This document shows positions 35,254-43,526 of a stretch of 64,000 nt of DNA, piece after piece. The position numbers were made by a program, and so were the translations under genes. A model generated the notes under the pieces. It was not told the origin of the DNA, made no database searches, and was given only the letters and a program-made list of their open reading frames with translations. Where the stretch lies: the NCBI RefSeq assembly GCF_008727755.1, contig NZ_CP044231.1, positions 1,240,001 through 1,304,000 of the forward strand, written 5' to 3'. The stretch comes from Microbacterium caowuchunii (lineage in GTDB: Bacteria; Actinomycetota; Actinomycetes; Actinomycetales; Microbacteriaceae). Every line of letters starts with the position of its first letter. Within the stretch, counting starts at the first letter, position 1.

Positions 35254-36164
35254 GGTTCGGTTTGATTCTGGGCGAGGCGCTCAGCGGCCTGCGGCGCAAT
35301 GCCTCGATGGTGATCTCCGTCGTGCTCGTGACGTTCGTGTCGTTGACGTTCGTCGGCGCCGCGATCCTCATGCAGATGCAGATCGGCAAGATGAAGGACT
35401 TCTGGGTGGACCGCGCCCAGGTCGCCGTGTACATGTGCGCGAGCGTGTCGACCACGCCCACGTGTTCCGACGGCGTCGCGACCGAGGAGCAGATCGACGA
35501 GATCTCCGCGGAGCTCGACGGGCCCACGCTCTCGCCGCTCATCCGCGACTACACGTTCGAGACGAGCGACGAGGCGTACGCGAAGGCGATCCAGCAGCTC
35601 GGCGCCGAGTACGAGAACATCATCACCCCCGATCAGATCAACGCGACGTTCTCGATCAACCTCGTCGACCAGAGCCAGTCGGATGTGATCGCCGAGGCCT
35701 TCAGTGGCAAGGCGGGAGTCGAGGAGGTGCGGGACCAGATGCAGTATCTGGAGCCGTTGTTCTCCGCGCTGACCGTGGCCACGTACATCGCGGTCGGGAT
35801 CGCCGGGCTCATGCTCGTGGCCGCTGTGCTGCTGATCGCGACGACGATCCGGCTCTCCGCGTTCGCGCGCCGGAAGGAGATCGGGATCATGCGCCTGGTG
35901 GGGGCGTCGAACCGGTTCATCCAGACCCCGTTCATCCTGGAAGGTGTGTTCGCGGCCTTCATCGGATCGGTGCTGGCCAGCGTCGGGGTGTGGAGCTTCG
36001 TCGAGTTCGGCGTCGAAGGCTATCTGCGGTCGAGGATCGGTTTCGTCACGACCTGGGTCGGGTATGCCGATCTGGCGTTGGTGATCCCGGTGATCATCGT
36101 GATCGGCGTGGTGCTGGCGGCCCTGTCGGCCGGCTTCGCCATCCGTCGCTGGTTGCGCGCCTGA
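35250..36164 (+). CDS. ftsX: cell division protein FtsX
   Basis: A 304-residue four-segment membrane protein. TM1 lies at about residues 20-45, then a large extracellular domain (about 50-170, with two Cys at MCASVSTTPTC), then three C-terminal segments containing FARRKEIGIMRLVGASNRFI, the FtsX/MacB-type coupling motif. It transmits FtsE ATP hydrolysis to cell-wall hydrolases outside. ATGA overlap with ftsE. Confidence 0.95.
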   Translation: MRFGLILGEALSGLRRNASMVISVVLVTFVSLTFVGAAILMQMQIGKMKDFWVDRAQVAVYMCASVSTTPTCSDGVATEEQIDEISAELDGPTLSPLIRDYTFETSDEAYAKAIQQLGAEYENIITPDQINATFSINLVDQSQSDVIAEAFSGKAGVEEVRDQMQYLEPLFSALTVATYIAVGIAGLMLVAAVLLIATTIRLSAFARRKEIGIMRLVGASNRFIQTPFILEGVFAAFIGSVLASVGVWSFVEFGVEGYLRSRIGFVTTWVGYADLALVIPVIIVIGVVLAALSAGFAIRRWLRA

Positions 36165-36184
36165 GCGCGTCGCCGGTCTGTTGC

Positions 36185-36190
36185 TAGACT
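36185..36190 (+). promoter_or_regulatory. -10 hexamer TAGACT upstream of smpB
   Basis: TAGACT 43 nt before the smpB ATG; unlike most promoters here it implies a leader with its own ribosome site. Confidence 0.4.
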
Positions 36191-36233
36191 GACGGGCTGC
36201 CGTGCGCCCGCACGGTCGAATGAGGAGACAGCC

Positions 36234-36710
36234 ATGCCCAGGGAACGCGGAGAGAAGGTCATCGCGACCAACCGCCGCGCGCGTCACGACTACACCGTCG
36301 AGAAGACGTACGAGGCCGGCCTCGTGCTCACCGGCACGGAGGTCAAGTCGTTGCGCCAGGGACGGGCGAACCTGACCGACGGGTACGCGTACATCGACGG
36401 GGGAGAGGCGTATCTCGACGCCGTGCACATCCCGGAGTACTCGCAGGGCCACTGGACCAACCACGCTGCCAAGCGCACCCGCAAGCTGCTGCTGCACAAG
36501 GACGAGATCGTGAAGATCTCGCACGCGGTGTCGGCGGGCGGCTACACGCTCGTGCCGCTGAAGCTGTACTTCCTCGACGGCCGGGCGAAGGTCGAGATCG
36601 GCGTCGCCAAGGGTAAGCGCGAGTTCGACAAGCGCCAGACGCTCCGCGAGCGGCAGGACAAGCGCGAGGCCGAACGGGCGATGCGCACCAAGAACCGCCT
36701 CGGCGACTGA
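36234..36710 (+). CDS. smpB: SsrA-binding protein SmpB
   Basis: A 158-residue partner of tmRNA in trans-translation, carrying tmRNA to stalled ribosomes. Seen: [62 protein letters not shown] and the basic C-terminal helix [23 protein letters not shown] (positions about 125-150). GGAG lies 6 nt before the ATG. The RNA partner ssrA is 3.4 kb downstream on the same strand. Confidence 0.96.
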   Translation: MPRERGEKVIATNRRARHDYTVEKTYEAGLVLTGTEVKSLRQGRANLTDGYAYIDGGEAYLDAVHIPEYSQGHWTNHAAKRTRKLLLHKDEIVKISHAVSAGGYTLVPLKLYFLDGRAKVEIGVAKGKREFDKRQTLRERQDKREAERAMRTKNRLGD

Positions 36711-36711
36711 T

Positions 36712-36768
36712 CGGATCTCGCCGAGCGACCCGGATCCAGCCGAGCGACCCGGATCTCGCCGAGCGGAT
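36712..36768. repeat. three tandem 19-nt repeats
   Basis: cggatctcgccgagcgacc, cggatccagccgagcgacc and cggatctcgccgagcggat follow one another directly after the smpB stop, with 2-3 differences. They lie between the smpB stop and the convergent HNH pseudogene. They are too few and too short for CRISPR. Confidence 0.8.
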
Positions 36769-36779
36769 CCGCCGATCGA

Positions 36780-38241
36780 TCATCTCCCCGGACGGGGACC
36801 CGTGTCGTCATCCAATCGCGGCGTGAGCCACGCGCGCATCGCCGCGTTACCGCCGGGCTGCCAGGTGCGATGGGGATCGATCCAGCCGGGTGGTCGCACC
36901 CAGGGCAGTCCCGCCCGCATCTCGATCTGCCATCCGCCGGTGTCGATCGTGCGGTGATGATGCCAGCACAGCGGCACACCGTTGTCGGTGTGCGTGGGTC
37001 CGCCGCGGGCGTGGGGGACGACGTGATGGATCTCGCACCACGGCGCCGGCACGTGGCATCCGGGGATGACGCACTCGCCGTCGCGGACCATGATCGCCCG
37101 ACGCTGGTGGGCGTTGAAGATGCGCTGGACGGTGCCGAGCTCGACGATCCGCCCCTCGCTGTCGAGCACGAGGCGTTGCACCGCACCGGCACACCCGATG
37201 TGGCGGGCGACGGATGCGGAGACGGCGGCGGCATCCTGAGCGCCACCCTGCAGGAAGGCGAGCCCGGACGGATCGTCGAGCTGATCCGGTGTGACGGTTA
37301 CGACAAGCGTCGGGGCGCCACCGCCGAGGCGCGGCGCGCCGTCGGAGGATGCGGCGACCGAGAGGATGCCGGCCAGGGCGTCATGTCTTCTCTGCGCGGG
37401 GGGTGCGCTGCTCCAGGTCATCGTGCACCGGCGGCGCGTCATCCGGAGCATCGGGCACGAAGTGCGGCCCCTGCTCATCGACCCTCGGGTTCAGGTAGGC
37501 GTCCAGAAGCCGCTGGAGCTGCGCGGCGACCTCGGGCATCAGGACCCCGCGGATCGGGACCGTGCCGTGCCGCGGCCGGCCGAGGGTCAGCCCTCGCTCA
37601 CGGCGGCCGCGGTCGTCATCGCGGAGCGGGCCGTCGGGGTCCAGGAACAGGGCCCAGGTCTGTGCCATGATCCGCACCCCGTCGGCCGGTTCACCCGCGG
37701 TGGCAGCATCGACCAGTTCCCGTTCGGCGGAACGGATGCCGTCCGCACCCGTGAGCGAGGCGAGGATGCTCCCGCGGTCGAGCACCGGGGCGAGCGGCTC
37801 GATGATCGCCGCGGCGGCCTCGATGCCGAGGGTCCCCGACGTCACCGCCTCCCGCACGGCCGGGAACGCGCCGGGCAGGAGCTCTCCGGTGAGCGAATAC
37901 CCCGGTCGCAGGCGCTCCGCCAGGCGGAGGCGGGAGCGCGCGACCTGTCCGGACACGCATCCGATCCGCTCGATGAGCTCGGCGGGTGAGTGGCATCCCG
38001 ATCGGGCCGAGAGCCGCTCCGGTCCCAACGTGGCACGCGAACGTTCGGCCACCTCGCCGGTGGCGAGGACGCGGAGCCCGTCGACGGCGCGGCCGAGTTC
38101 TTCCGCGACGCGCAGCAGTGCGAGCAGCTCGGCATCCGGCATGGCGGCGAGCCGCTCCGGTGCCACGATCGACGTCACGGCCTCGCGCAGCCGTTCGCCC
38201 ACCTCGGAGAGGGGGAGGGGCGGTGCTGACGTCGTCGTCAT
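36780..38241 (-). pseudogene. DUF222/HNH endonuclease gene with a frameshift
   Basis: The first part (38241 to about 37400) encodes the DUF222 domain from MTTTSAPPLPL to APPVHDDLEQRTP. The second part, in another frame, continues PAQRRHDALAGIL and ends with an HNH nuclease motif GECVIPGCHVPAPWCEIHH...GVPLCWHHH. The switch falls at a run of six G (37398-37403). With five, both halves join into one frame of normal order and length (about 485 residues). It is therefore either a recent inactivating insertion or a homopolymer sequencing error. DUF222-HNH proteins are abundant actinobacterial genes, often thought mobile, without a proven role. Confidence 0.85.
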
Positions 38242-38316
38242 ACCGCTATTCTCGCGGGGGCCTCCGACATCGATCCGGCATCGATCGCCCGCTCGGCCCG
38301 CCCGGGCGGGAACGCG

Positions 38317-38970
38317 TCAACGGGCGAGGAACCGTGCTTCAACGGACGCCGATACCGTGATGTCCTCGGGCCGGAGGTCCATGCCGCTCTCGGCTCCGCC
38401 CACCGCCATGGCGCGCAGCATCCGCGGGGCTGCCGGCGGGGAGTCGGGGGAGAGGAGTCCCGTGTCAGCGACGGCGAGAGGCACGACCGTGTGGAGCCCG
38501 AGGGCCGCGGCGTACGCCGTCGCGCGCTCGACGGCATCGCGCACCGCGGCTGCAGAGACGCGGTCACGTGCGGCCGCGGCGGTTGTGTCGCTGAGCTCCC
38601 AGGCGACCCCGTCCACCTGGGTGCCGTCGCGCCGGGCGAGGTCGTCGACCCACGCGGAGAGCGCGGCCGGGTCGGTGAACGTCGCGGTGATCTCCACACT
38701 GGCATGCTGCACGGGAGCGAGCCGGGCGCCGTCCGGACCCCAGGGCCGCTCGGTCCAGACGTTCGCCCGCGAACTCGTCCAGCGCAGCAGCGCCCCCGCG
38801 CTCTGCCGGGAGTCGAGGTCTGCACGCACCGGCGTGGCCAGGGCTGCGAGCTGCTCCACGACGGTCCCGCGATCACGGCCCTCGACGTGCACGGTGACGC
38901 GCACGACGCCCTGCTCGGCGGGGATCCGCTCTTCATGCTCGCCGCGGACGGTGACGGTGACATCGCTCAT
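38317..38970 (-). CDS. SIMPL (DUF541) domain protein
   Basis: A 217-residue protein of the SIMPL/DUF541 family: VTVTVRGEHEERIPAEQGVVRVTVHVEG at the start (beta strands), ARDRVSAAAVRDAVERATAYAAALG (helix) and RPEDITVSASVEARFL at the end. No signal peptide, so cytoplasmic, unlike many members, which are periplasmic. Function is unknown in most species. Start ATG 38970 is 6 nt after TAGAGT (38977-38982). Confidence 0.85.
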   Translation of the reverse strand: MSDVTVTVRGEHEERIPAEQGVVRVTVHVEGRDRGTVVEQLAALATPVRADLDSRQSAGALLRWTSSRANVWTERPWGPDGARLAPVQHASVEITATFTDPAALSAWVDDLARRDGTQVDGVAWELSDTTAAAARDRVSAAAVRDAVERATAYAAALGLHTVVPLAVADTGLLSPDSPPAAPRMLRAMAVGGAESGMDLRPEDITVSASVEARFLAR

Positions 38971-38976
38971 GCCGCG

Positions 38977-38982
38977 ACTCTA
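38977..38982 (-). promoter_or_regulatory. -10 hexamer TAGAGT, leaderless type
   Basis: TAGAGT on the minus strand, 6 nt before the ATG at 38970. Confidence 0.5.
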
Positions 38983-39023
38983 CGCGGAACGACCGGGTGC
39001 CGCCCTTCAGCGGAGGTCGACGC

Positions 39024-39848
39024 TCAGTCCTCGAAGATCTTCCCGGCGGGCGTGCGCTTCTCGGACTGGAAGGCGTCCTCGGTCCGACCGAGAGCCCAGT
39101 AGGCGGAGAGCGATAGGTCGCTGCGTTCGACGCCGCGGGCGGTGAGGATCGGGCGCAGTGACTTCATCGCGCCCCGCTCGCCGTGTGCGAAGACCTGGAC
39201 ACGGCCCGACGGCCACTCCAGCGCTTCCACCGCCGCGACGAGGTTCTTCCCGGGCTGGTCGTGGTCCTCATCGATCCAGGTCACCGTTCCGGCCACCGGC
39301 ATCCCGATGCGGTGTTCCGGGGAACGGGCCTCCAGCAGCACCGTCGCGGACGTGCCCGCGGGCAGGGACTCGAGGGCGGCCGCGATCGCCGGGACGGCGG
39401 ACTCGTCGCCGATCAGGATCCGGTGGTCGGCGCTGAGGTCGGGGGAGTACCCCGCGCCCGGTGAAGACATCGTGAGGGAGTCGCCCGGCTTCGCCGCTGC
39501 AGCCCAGGGTCCGGCGACGCCGGTGTCGCCGTGGACGACGAAGTCGATGTCCAGGAGGCTACGCTCCCGGTCGACCCGCCGGATCGTGTAGGTCCGCACG
39601 GTGGGCAGCTGCTCGAACGGCACCTGGTCGCGCAGGGCGGCCAGGTCGTACGGGGGCTGGAGCGTGCTGCTCGCGGGCGGGAAGAACAGCTTGGAGTATT
39701 GGTCCGTCTCCGGGCGTTCCGGGATCAGCGACACCTGCTCGCCGCCGAGGCTGACGCGCACCAGGCCGGGCGACAGCCAGGTCGTCGCGACGACCTCGAG
39801 GGTGAGCTGGACGGAGGGCCGGCGAACGCGCGTAGGAGAAGGAGTCAT
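39024..39848 (-). CDS. siderophore-interacting flavoprotein (SIP/ViuB family)
   Basis: A 274-residue ferric-siderophore reductase. The FAD-binding N-terminus carries TVRTYTIRRVD and the VHGDTGVAGPWA segment; the NAD(P)H domain has ILIGDESAVPAIAAAL, VFAHGERGAMKSL and YWALGRTEDAF. It reduces Fe(III) in imported siderophores so that iron is released in the cytosol. It stands alone, leaderless after TACGAT (39856-39861). No siderophore transporter is nearby. Confidence 0.92.
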   Translation of the reverse strand: MTPSPTRVRRPSVQLTLEVVATTWLSPGLVRVSLGGEQVSLIPERPETDQYSKLFFPPASSTLQPPYDLAALRDQVPFEQLPTVRTYTIRRVDRERSLLDIDFVVHGDTGVAGPWAAAAKPGDSLTMSSPGAGYSPDLSADHRILIGDESAVPAIAAALESLPAGTSATVLLEARSPEHRIGMPVAGTVTWIDEDHDQPGKNLVAAVEALEWPSGRVQVFAHGERGAMKSLRPILTARGVERSDLSLSAYWALGRTEDAFQSEKRTPAGKIFED

Positions 39849-39855
39849 CCCGCTG

Positions 39856-39861
39856 ATCGTA
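39856..39861 (-). promoter_or_regulatory. -10 hexamer TACGAT, leaderless type
   Basis: TACGAT on the minus strand, 7 nt before the ATG at 39848. Confidence 0.5.
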
Positions 39862-40077
39862 TCGGGACCGCTGCGGAGGACCTCATCCGTGTCCTACGGA
39901 TGCGGTCAGGCGGAGGATGCAGGGATCGCAACGTTCGCCGCACGGGAGCCCGAGTCGGCCGGGGCGAGCGCGGAATAGCGGCGGAGCGGCATCCGTTGTA
40001 GTCTGTGATGCTCGGGTGCTTCGGTATCCGAGGTGACAATTCCACAGCGTGACAGTGGCCCTCCACGCGAGGCTCAT

Positions 40078-40447
40078 GGGGATGATCGGTTTCGACATCG
40101 CTTGTGACTCTGCGAGAAGCGGGCCGAGGATGCAGGGTTATCTCGTAAACGCTCCCTGCAAAACCATAAGTGCCGAAACCAAGCGCACTGACTTCGCTCT
40201 CGCTGCTTAAGCGAGCCCGATAGTCCGTCAGACCGTGTGTGATCCCGCCACGGACCCTGGCGTCATCTAGGGATCTTGCTGAGTGACGGCGTCTGGACGT
40301 CACTCGGGACTCTTTCCAGGCTGGGCTTGTCGACTTAGGTGTCTGTGACAAAGGTCGGAGCCGAGCAGAACGTCTGCACAGACTGCGCCCGGAGAATGCG
40401 CCGTATTTCAGCGATGGACGGGGGTTCGATTCCCCCCATCTCCACCA
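40078..40447 (+). ncRNA. ssrA: transfer-messenger RNA
   Basis: A 370-nt tmRNA. The 5' end GGGGATG pairs with CATCTCC before the encoded ACCA at 40444-40447. ATCGGTTTCGAC follows the 5' end and GGTTCGATTCC is the T arm. The tag frame probably resumes at GCC 40172 (after ATAAGT) and reads AETKRTDFALAA, ending at TAA 40208-40210; the ALAA end is the protease signal. It works with SmpB (36234) to free stalled ribosomes. A terminator follows. The 3' end of ssrA is a common integration site for islands. Confidence 0.95.
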
Positions 40448-40470
40448 ATTGCCACTGTTGCGAGGCTGAA

Positions 40471-40512
40471 GCCCCGCGATCCCTTTGTGAACACTGGGAT
40501 CGCGGGGCTTTG
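40471..40512 (+). terminator. ssrA terminator
   Basis: 13-bp stem gccccgcgatccc (40471-40483) with its complement at 40496-40508, 12-nt loop, then ctttg. Confidence 0.85.
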
Positions 40513-40665
40513 CTCTGTCCGCCGAGAGACAGTCGCTCGGCGGAAGCTGACTGTGCCGGAGACAACGAAGGCCGACGCGCGATCCGTATCCGGGTATCGC
40601 CCGTTGAGGGTCGACGTGGGCAGCGGGTCTCAGGGCGTTGTTGCGACGATGTCGGCGCGGGCACC

Positions 40666-40671
40666 TAGTGT
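40666..40671 (+). promoter_or_regulatory. -10 hexamer TAGTGT, leaderless type
   Basis: TAGTGT, 6 nt, then the GTG at 40678. Confidence 0.5.
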
Positions 40672-40677
40672 CGAGGC

Positions 40678-41532
40678 GTGCAGCAGCTGTTCGATCTCGC
40701 TTTCGCGCGTCTGGACCGTGCGAAAGAGAAGCGTGTTGAGTTTGGTCGCATGTGGGAAACATACATTAGTGACCACCCGTGGGAAATCGACCTGACGGTC
40801 ATCAGTGAGACCGAGTTCGAGTTCTTCGCTGTCCAACGCGCGCCGGCGCCGGCCGCTCTGTCGCTCGTCTTTAGCGAATGGCTCGCGACTATCCGCGCGG
40901 CGCTCGATAACGGCTTCTACGCGTGGGTTGCTGCGGTCACACGACAGAATCCTCCCGCGCAGGCGGAAAGACTCCAATACCCGATCTGCGCCACGTCGTC
41001 CGACTTCAAGAGGCAGAGGAGTCGGCTGACGTCGGTGCCGCAGGAGATTGTGGACATGGTCGAGAAGGCGCAGCCGTACCAGTCGCCATTGGGACCAGAA
41101 AGCAACCTCTTCTACTGGGTCAACGAGCTCGCGCGTACAGACCGACACCGCACACCACACATCGGAATCGGCCGTATCGCAACACACAAAGTCCGTATCA
41201 AGGTTCCGGAAGGTGTAACCGCGAGGTTCGACCCGTCGGTGCAGCCGTTTCAAGCTATTGACGACCGTATTGTGCTTTGCCGGTTCACAACTAGTACACC
41301 GCTTCGCCGCTCGGACCTGTATGGCAGCGACTTTCGCGGCGTCGGCATCGACCCCGAGATCCGTGCATGGGCGGGCTTCAACATGGGCGGCAGGCGCCAG
41401 TCGCTTCGGGATCGGATGGTCTACGCCGAGATATTCACCAGGCGAGACCTCGAAAGTATGGCAGCGCATAGCGGGTGCAAACCCCCCGAGGGGTTTCAGC
41501 TAATTGATCCGGCATCGCCGCCTCTTGAGTAA
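40678..41532 (+). CDS. hypothetical protein, low-GC orphan next to ssrA
   Basis: A 284-residue protein I do not recognise. It has no membrane segment or signal peptide. The N-terminal third is helical and charged (LARLDRAKEKRVEFGRMWE-type). The middle contains SEWLATIRAALDNGFYAWVA followed by TRQNPPAQAERLQYPI, and FRGVGIDPEIRAWAGFN lies near residue 220. The DNA is only about 52-58% GC in places (for example 40741-40800) against about 70% around it, a sign of transfer. GTG start 6 nt after TAGTGT. Position right behind ssrA suggests cargo of a former island. A defence or phage-related role is possible but nothing proves it. Confidence 0.7.
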   Translation: MQQLFDLAFARLDRAKEKRVEFGRMWETYISDHPWEIDLTVISETEFEFFAVQRAPAPAALSLVFSEWLATIRAALDNGFYAWVAAVTRQNPPAQAERLQYPICATSSDFKRQRSRLTSVPQEIVDMVEKAQPYQSPLGPESNLFYWVNELARTDRHRTPHIGIGRIATHKVRIKVPEGVTARFDPSVQPFQAIDDRIVLCRFTTSTPLRRSDLYGSDFRGVGIDPEIRAWAGFNMGGRRQSLRDRMVYAEIFTRRDLESMAAHSGCKPPEGFQLIDPASPPLE

Positions 41533-41615
41533 CTCGATGCTGACAGCGACTGGCGGGACGCAGCCTCATCCCGGCGCGAGGGGGCGAACCAATCGGGGGC
41601 TCGCAAGGTGGTGGC

Positions 41616-42275
41616 TCAGCGTACGCGTGCCCGCCCGACCTCAGCCGCCGCCAGCATCCCGGCCGATACGAAGGTCGCGATGCCGATGCCCGGCTGGAGC
41701 ACCGTGGCGACGACCACCATGCCGACACCGCACCACAACGCGACGAATGACCACCGGCGCATCGTGAAGGCACCGACCGCTCCAATAATCAGGCTCACGG
41801 TGCTCAAGATAATGCTGGGCAGCACCGTCGCGGCCCACAGGCCCCATCCCGTCTCGCCGGCGGGTCGGGGACCGGAGTAGAAGGTTGCGGCGTAGTACGT
41901 CCACCAGCCGATCCACCCAATCGGGGTCGCAGCCAGAACCAGAAACACGACGGAGCGACCGCGCGACGGCGCCGCAATCGCAACGAGGAGCCCGGCAACC
42001 ACGAGCAGAGCAGACATCCCACCGAGCACCACTGCCACACCGACATAGCCGATGCCGTCGGCGCACAGCCACGTGCCGTCCGGACCCCACTCTCCACCGA
42101 TGCCCCACGAACAGTTGTAGTGAAGTACCTCGCGCACGAGATCGAGCACGCCCCCGCCGAACGCGAGTGCCAGAAGCCCGCCGGTCACGATGGCGAGCGC
42201 CGATCCCGGGCCGCCGCGCACGCTCCGGACCTCCGCCGCACTCGGGCGCGTGTCATCCGTGGAAGGGCCCGTCAC
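41616..42275 (-). CDS. hypothetical four- to five-segment membrane protein
   Basis: A 219-residue protein with hydrophobic segments at about residues 28-48, 75-105, 108-130, 145-170 and 175-205. A Cys pair (YNCSWGIGGEWGPDGTWLC) sits in the first external loop. I do not recognise the family. GTG start 7 nt after TAGCGT (42283-42288). Confidence 0.65.
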   Translation of the reverse strand: MTGPSTDDTRPSAAEVRSVRGGPGSALAIVTGGLLALAFGGGVLDLVREVLHYNCSWGIGGEWGPDGTWLCADGIGYVGVAVVLGGMSALLVVAGLLVAIAAPSRGRSVVFLVLAATPIGWIGWWTYYAATFYSGPRPAGETGWGLWAATVLPSIILSTVSLIIGAVGAFTMRRWSFVALWCGVGMVVVATVLQPGIGIATFVSAGMLAAAEVGRARVR

Positions 42276-42282
42276 GTTGCCG

Positions 42283-42288
42283 ACGCTA
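42283..42288 (-). promoter_or_regulatory. -10 hexamer TAGCGT, leaderless type
   Basis: TAGCGT on the minus strand, 7 nt before the GTG at 42275. Confidence 0.45.
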
Positions 42289-42349
42289 TCGCGCGTCCGG
42301 GCTCTGCGTCGCGCTCGTAAGCCGGTCCTTCATCGTTCGTGATTGGGGA

Positions 42350-43033
42350 TTAGTTGCTCAGGAATAGGACGCTGATGAGGAGCGCGATGATGAAGGTGCT
42401 GAACGCGAACCCGATGTAGGTCTGTCCGGTGACGACGGAGCGTGCCCGAGTGGTCAGGATGCTGACGTCTGAGGACGAAAAGGTGGTCGCGAGCTGCGCA
42501 GCGAGGTAGTAGTAGTCGGCGAACACTTCTTGGTCGCCAAGCTCCCCTGGGAACGCAAGGGATGGTTCCTGGGTGTTCAGGCGGGCGTAATGCACCGCGT
42601 AAGCAGTGACGGTCACCAGCCATGCTGTGATGACAACGGCGAAGCTCAGCGCGTTGGCGAGCGGACTGTCGAGAAGTCCGGGGAGTACCAGGACGAGGGC
42701 GACGGCGAGCACTGCCAGGATTGCCCATTGGGCGGCGGTGGCTGGGATTGCGAGACTGCGGCTTTGTGTATTCGTCGCGGTGAGCCAGTTGCGAAGAGTT
42801 GCCGCATCCGCCTTGCCGAAGGTGGTGTGGGTGAGGATCAAGAATCCCAGGGAGTACGCGATCCAGAACACGAAGGTGGTGAGCGCGACTGTGTCGGGCG
42901 TGAAATGTAGCGGTGCGATCAGGGCGTACCCGATCAGTGCGAGCACGGCGACGGCGGCCGCGAGGCCGAGCGAGACCACGTTGCGCAATCCCTCATGCGC
43001 CATCCGGGGGATGAGAGGTCGGTCCGACGACAT
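42350..43033 (-). CDS. DUF1345-type membrane protein
   Basis: A 227-residue protein with about five to six membrane segments. VFADYYYLAAQLATTFSSSD near residue 165 and TYIGFAFSTFIIALLI at the end are typical of DUF1345 proteins, which resemble two-pore channel-like regions but have no proven role. ATG 6 nt after TACGAT (43040-43045). It lies 75 nt behind its divergent PadR neighbour's promoter region. Confidence 0.75.
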   Translation of the reverse strand: MSSDRPLIPRMAHEGLRNVVSLGLAAAVAVLALIGYALIAPLHFTPDTVALTTFVFWIAYSLGFLILTHTTFGKADAATLRNWLTATNTQSRSLAIPATAAQWAILAVLAVALVLVLPGLLDSPLANALSFAVVITAWLVTVTAYAVHYARLNTQEPSLAFPGELGDQEVFADYYYLAAQLATTFSSSDVSILTTRARSVVTGQTYIGFAFSTFIIALLISVLFLSN

Positions 43034-43039
43034 GACCGA

Positions 43040-43045
43040 ATCGTA
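43040..43045 (-). promoter_or_regulatory. -10 hexamer TACGAT, leaderless type
   Basis: TACGAT on the minus strand, 6 nt before the ATG at 43033. Confidence 0.45.
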
Positions 43046-43163
43046 GTGGCCGCCGCGCTCACGCGAACCAACGGGTGCAGCAGCGTCCGAAAGTCGGTCG
43101 CTCAGCGGGCGGACTTGCGCCGCGCCGTCGTTGTCTAGGAACTGCAGTGGCGCCTATCTTGCA

Positions 43164-43177
43164 TAACATGTTAGCTT
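43164..43177. promoter_or_regulatory. PadR-gene operator overlapping its -10
   Basis: The perfect 10-bp palindrome taacatgtta (43164-43173) overlaps TAGCTT (43172-43177), which is 7 nt before the PadR ATG. It holds the ATGT/ACAT element known from PadR sites, so autorepression is likely. Confidence 0.45.
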
Positions 43178-43184
43178 GTGACGC

Positions 43185-43526
43185 ATGGTCGTTCCGGTCG
43201 GCGCTCAACTGCGCAAGGGCGTCGCCGAGTACTGCATCCTCGGCCTGCTCGCACGTGAGCAGATGTACGGCTGGCAGCTGTCCGAGGCGCTCTCGAAGCC
43301 CGGCCTCATCGCGAGCATCGGAACGCTCTACCCGATCCTTTCGCGCCTGCGGGAACGGGGTTTGATCGCTTCGTTCGAACAGGACACGGGATCCGGACCG
43401 GTGCGCAAGTACTACCGGCTTACCGGTCAGGGCGAATCGGAGCTAGAGAGATTTCGGGAGCAGTGGGGCCCGTTCGTTGCCGCGGTCACGGAGATCGTGG
43501 GAGAGGTTGGAGACGATGAACACTGA
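43185..43526 (+). CDS. PadR family transcriptional regulator
   Basis: A 113-residue winged-helix regulator: LRKGVAEYCILGLLAREQMYGWQL, IGTLYPILSRLRERGLI and RKYYRLTGQGESEL are the PadR signature. Such short (subfamily 2) members bind DNA as dimers and usually repress their own gene and the co-transcribed membrane protein. It overlaps the next gene by 11 nt. Confidence 0.93.
   Translation: MVVPVGAQLRKGVAEYCILGLLAREQMYGWQLSEALSKPGLIASIGTLYPILSRLRERGLIASFEQDTGSGPVRKYYRLTGQGESELERFREQWGPFVAAVTEIVGEVGDDEH

Noticed and set aside
36712..36768. CRISPR array
   Set aside because: Units are directly adjacent without spacers, only three copies of 19 nt.
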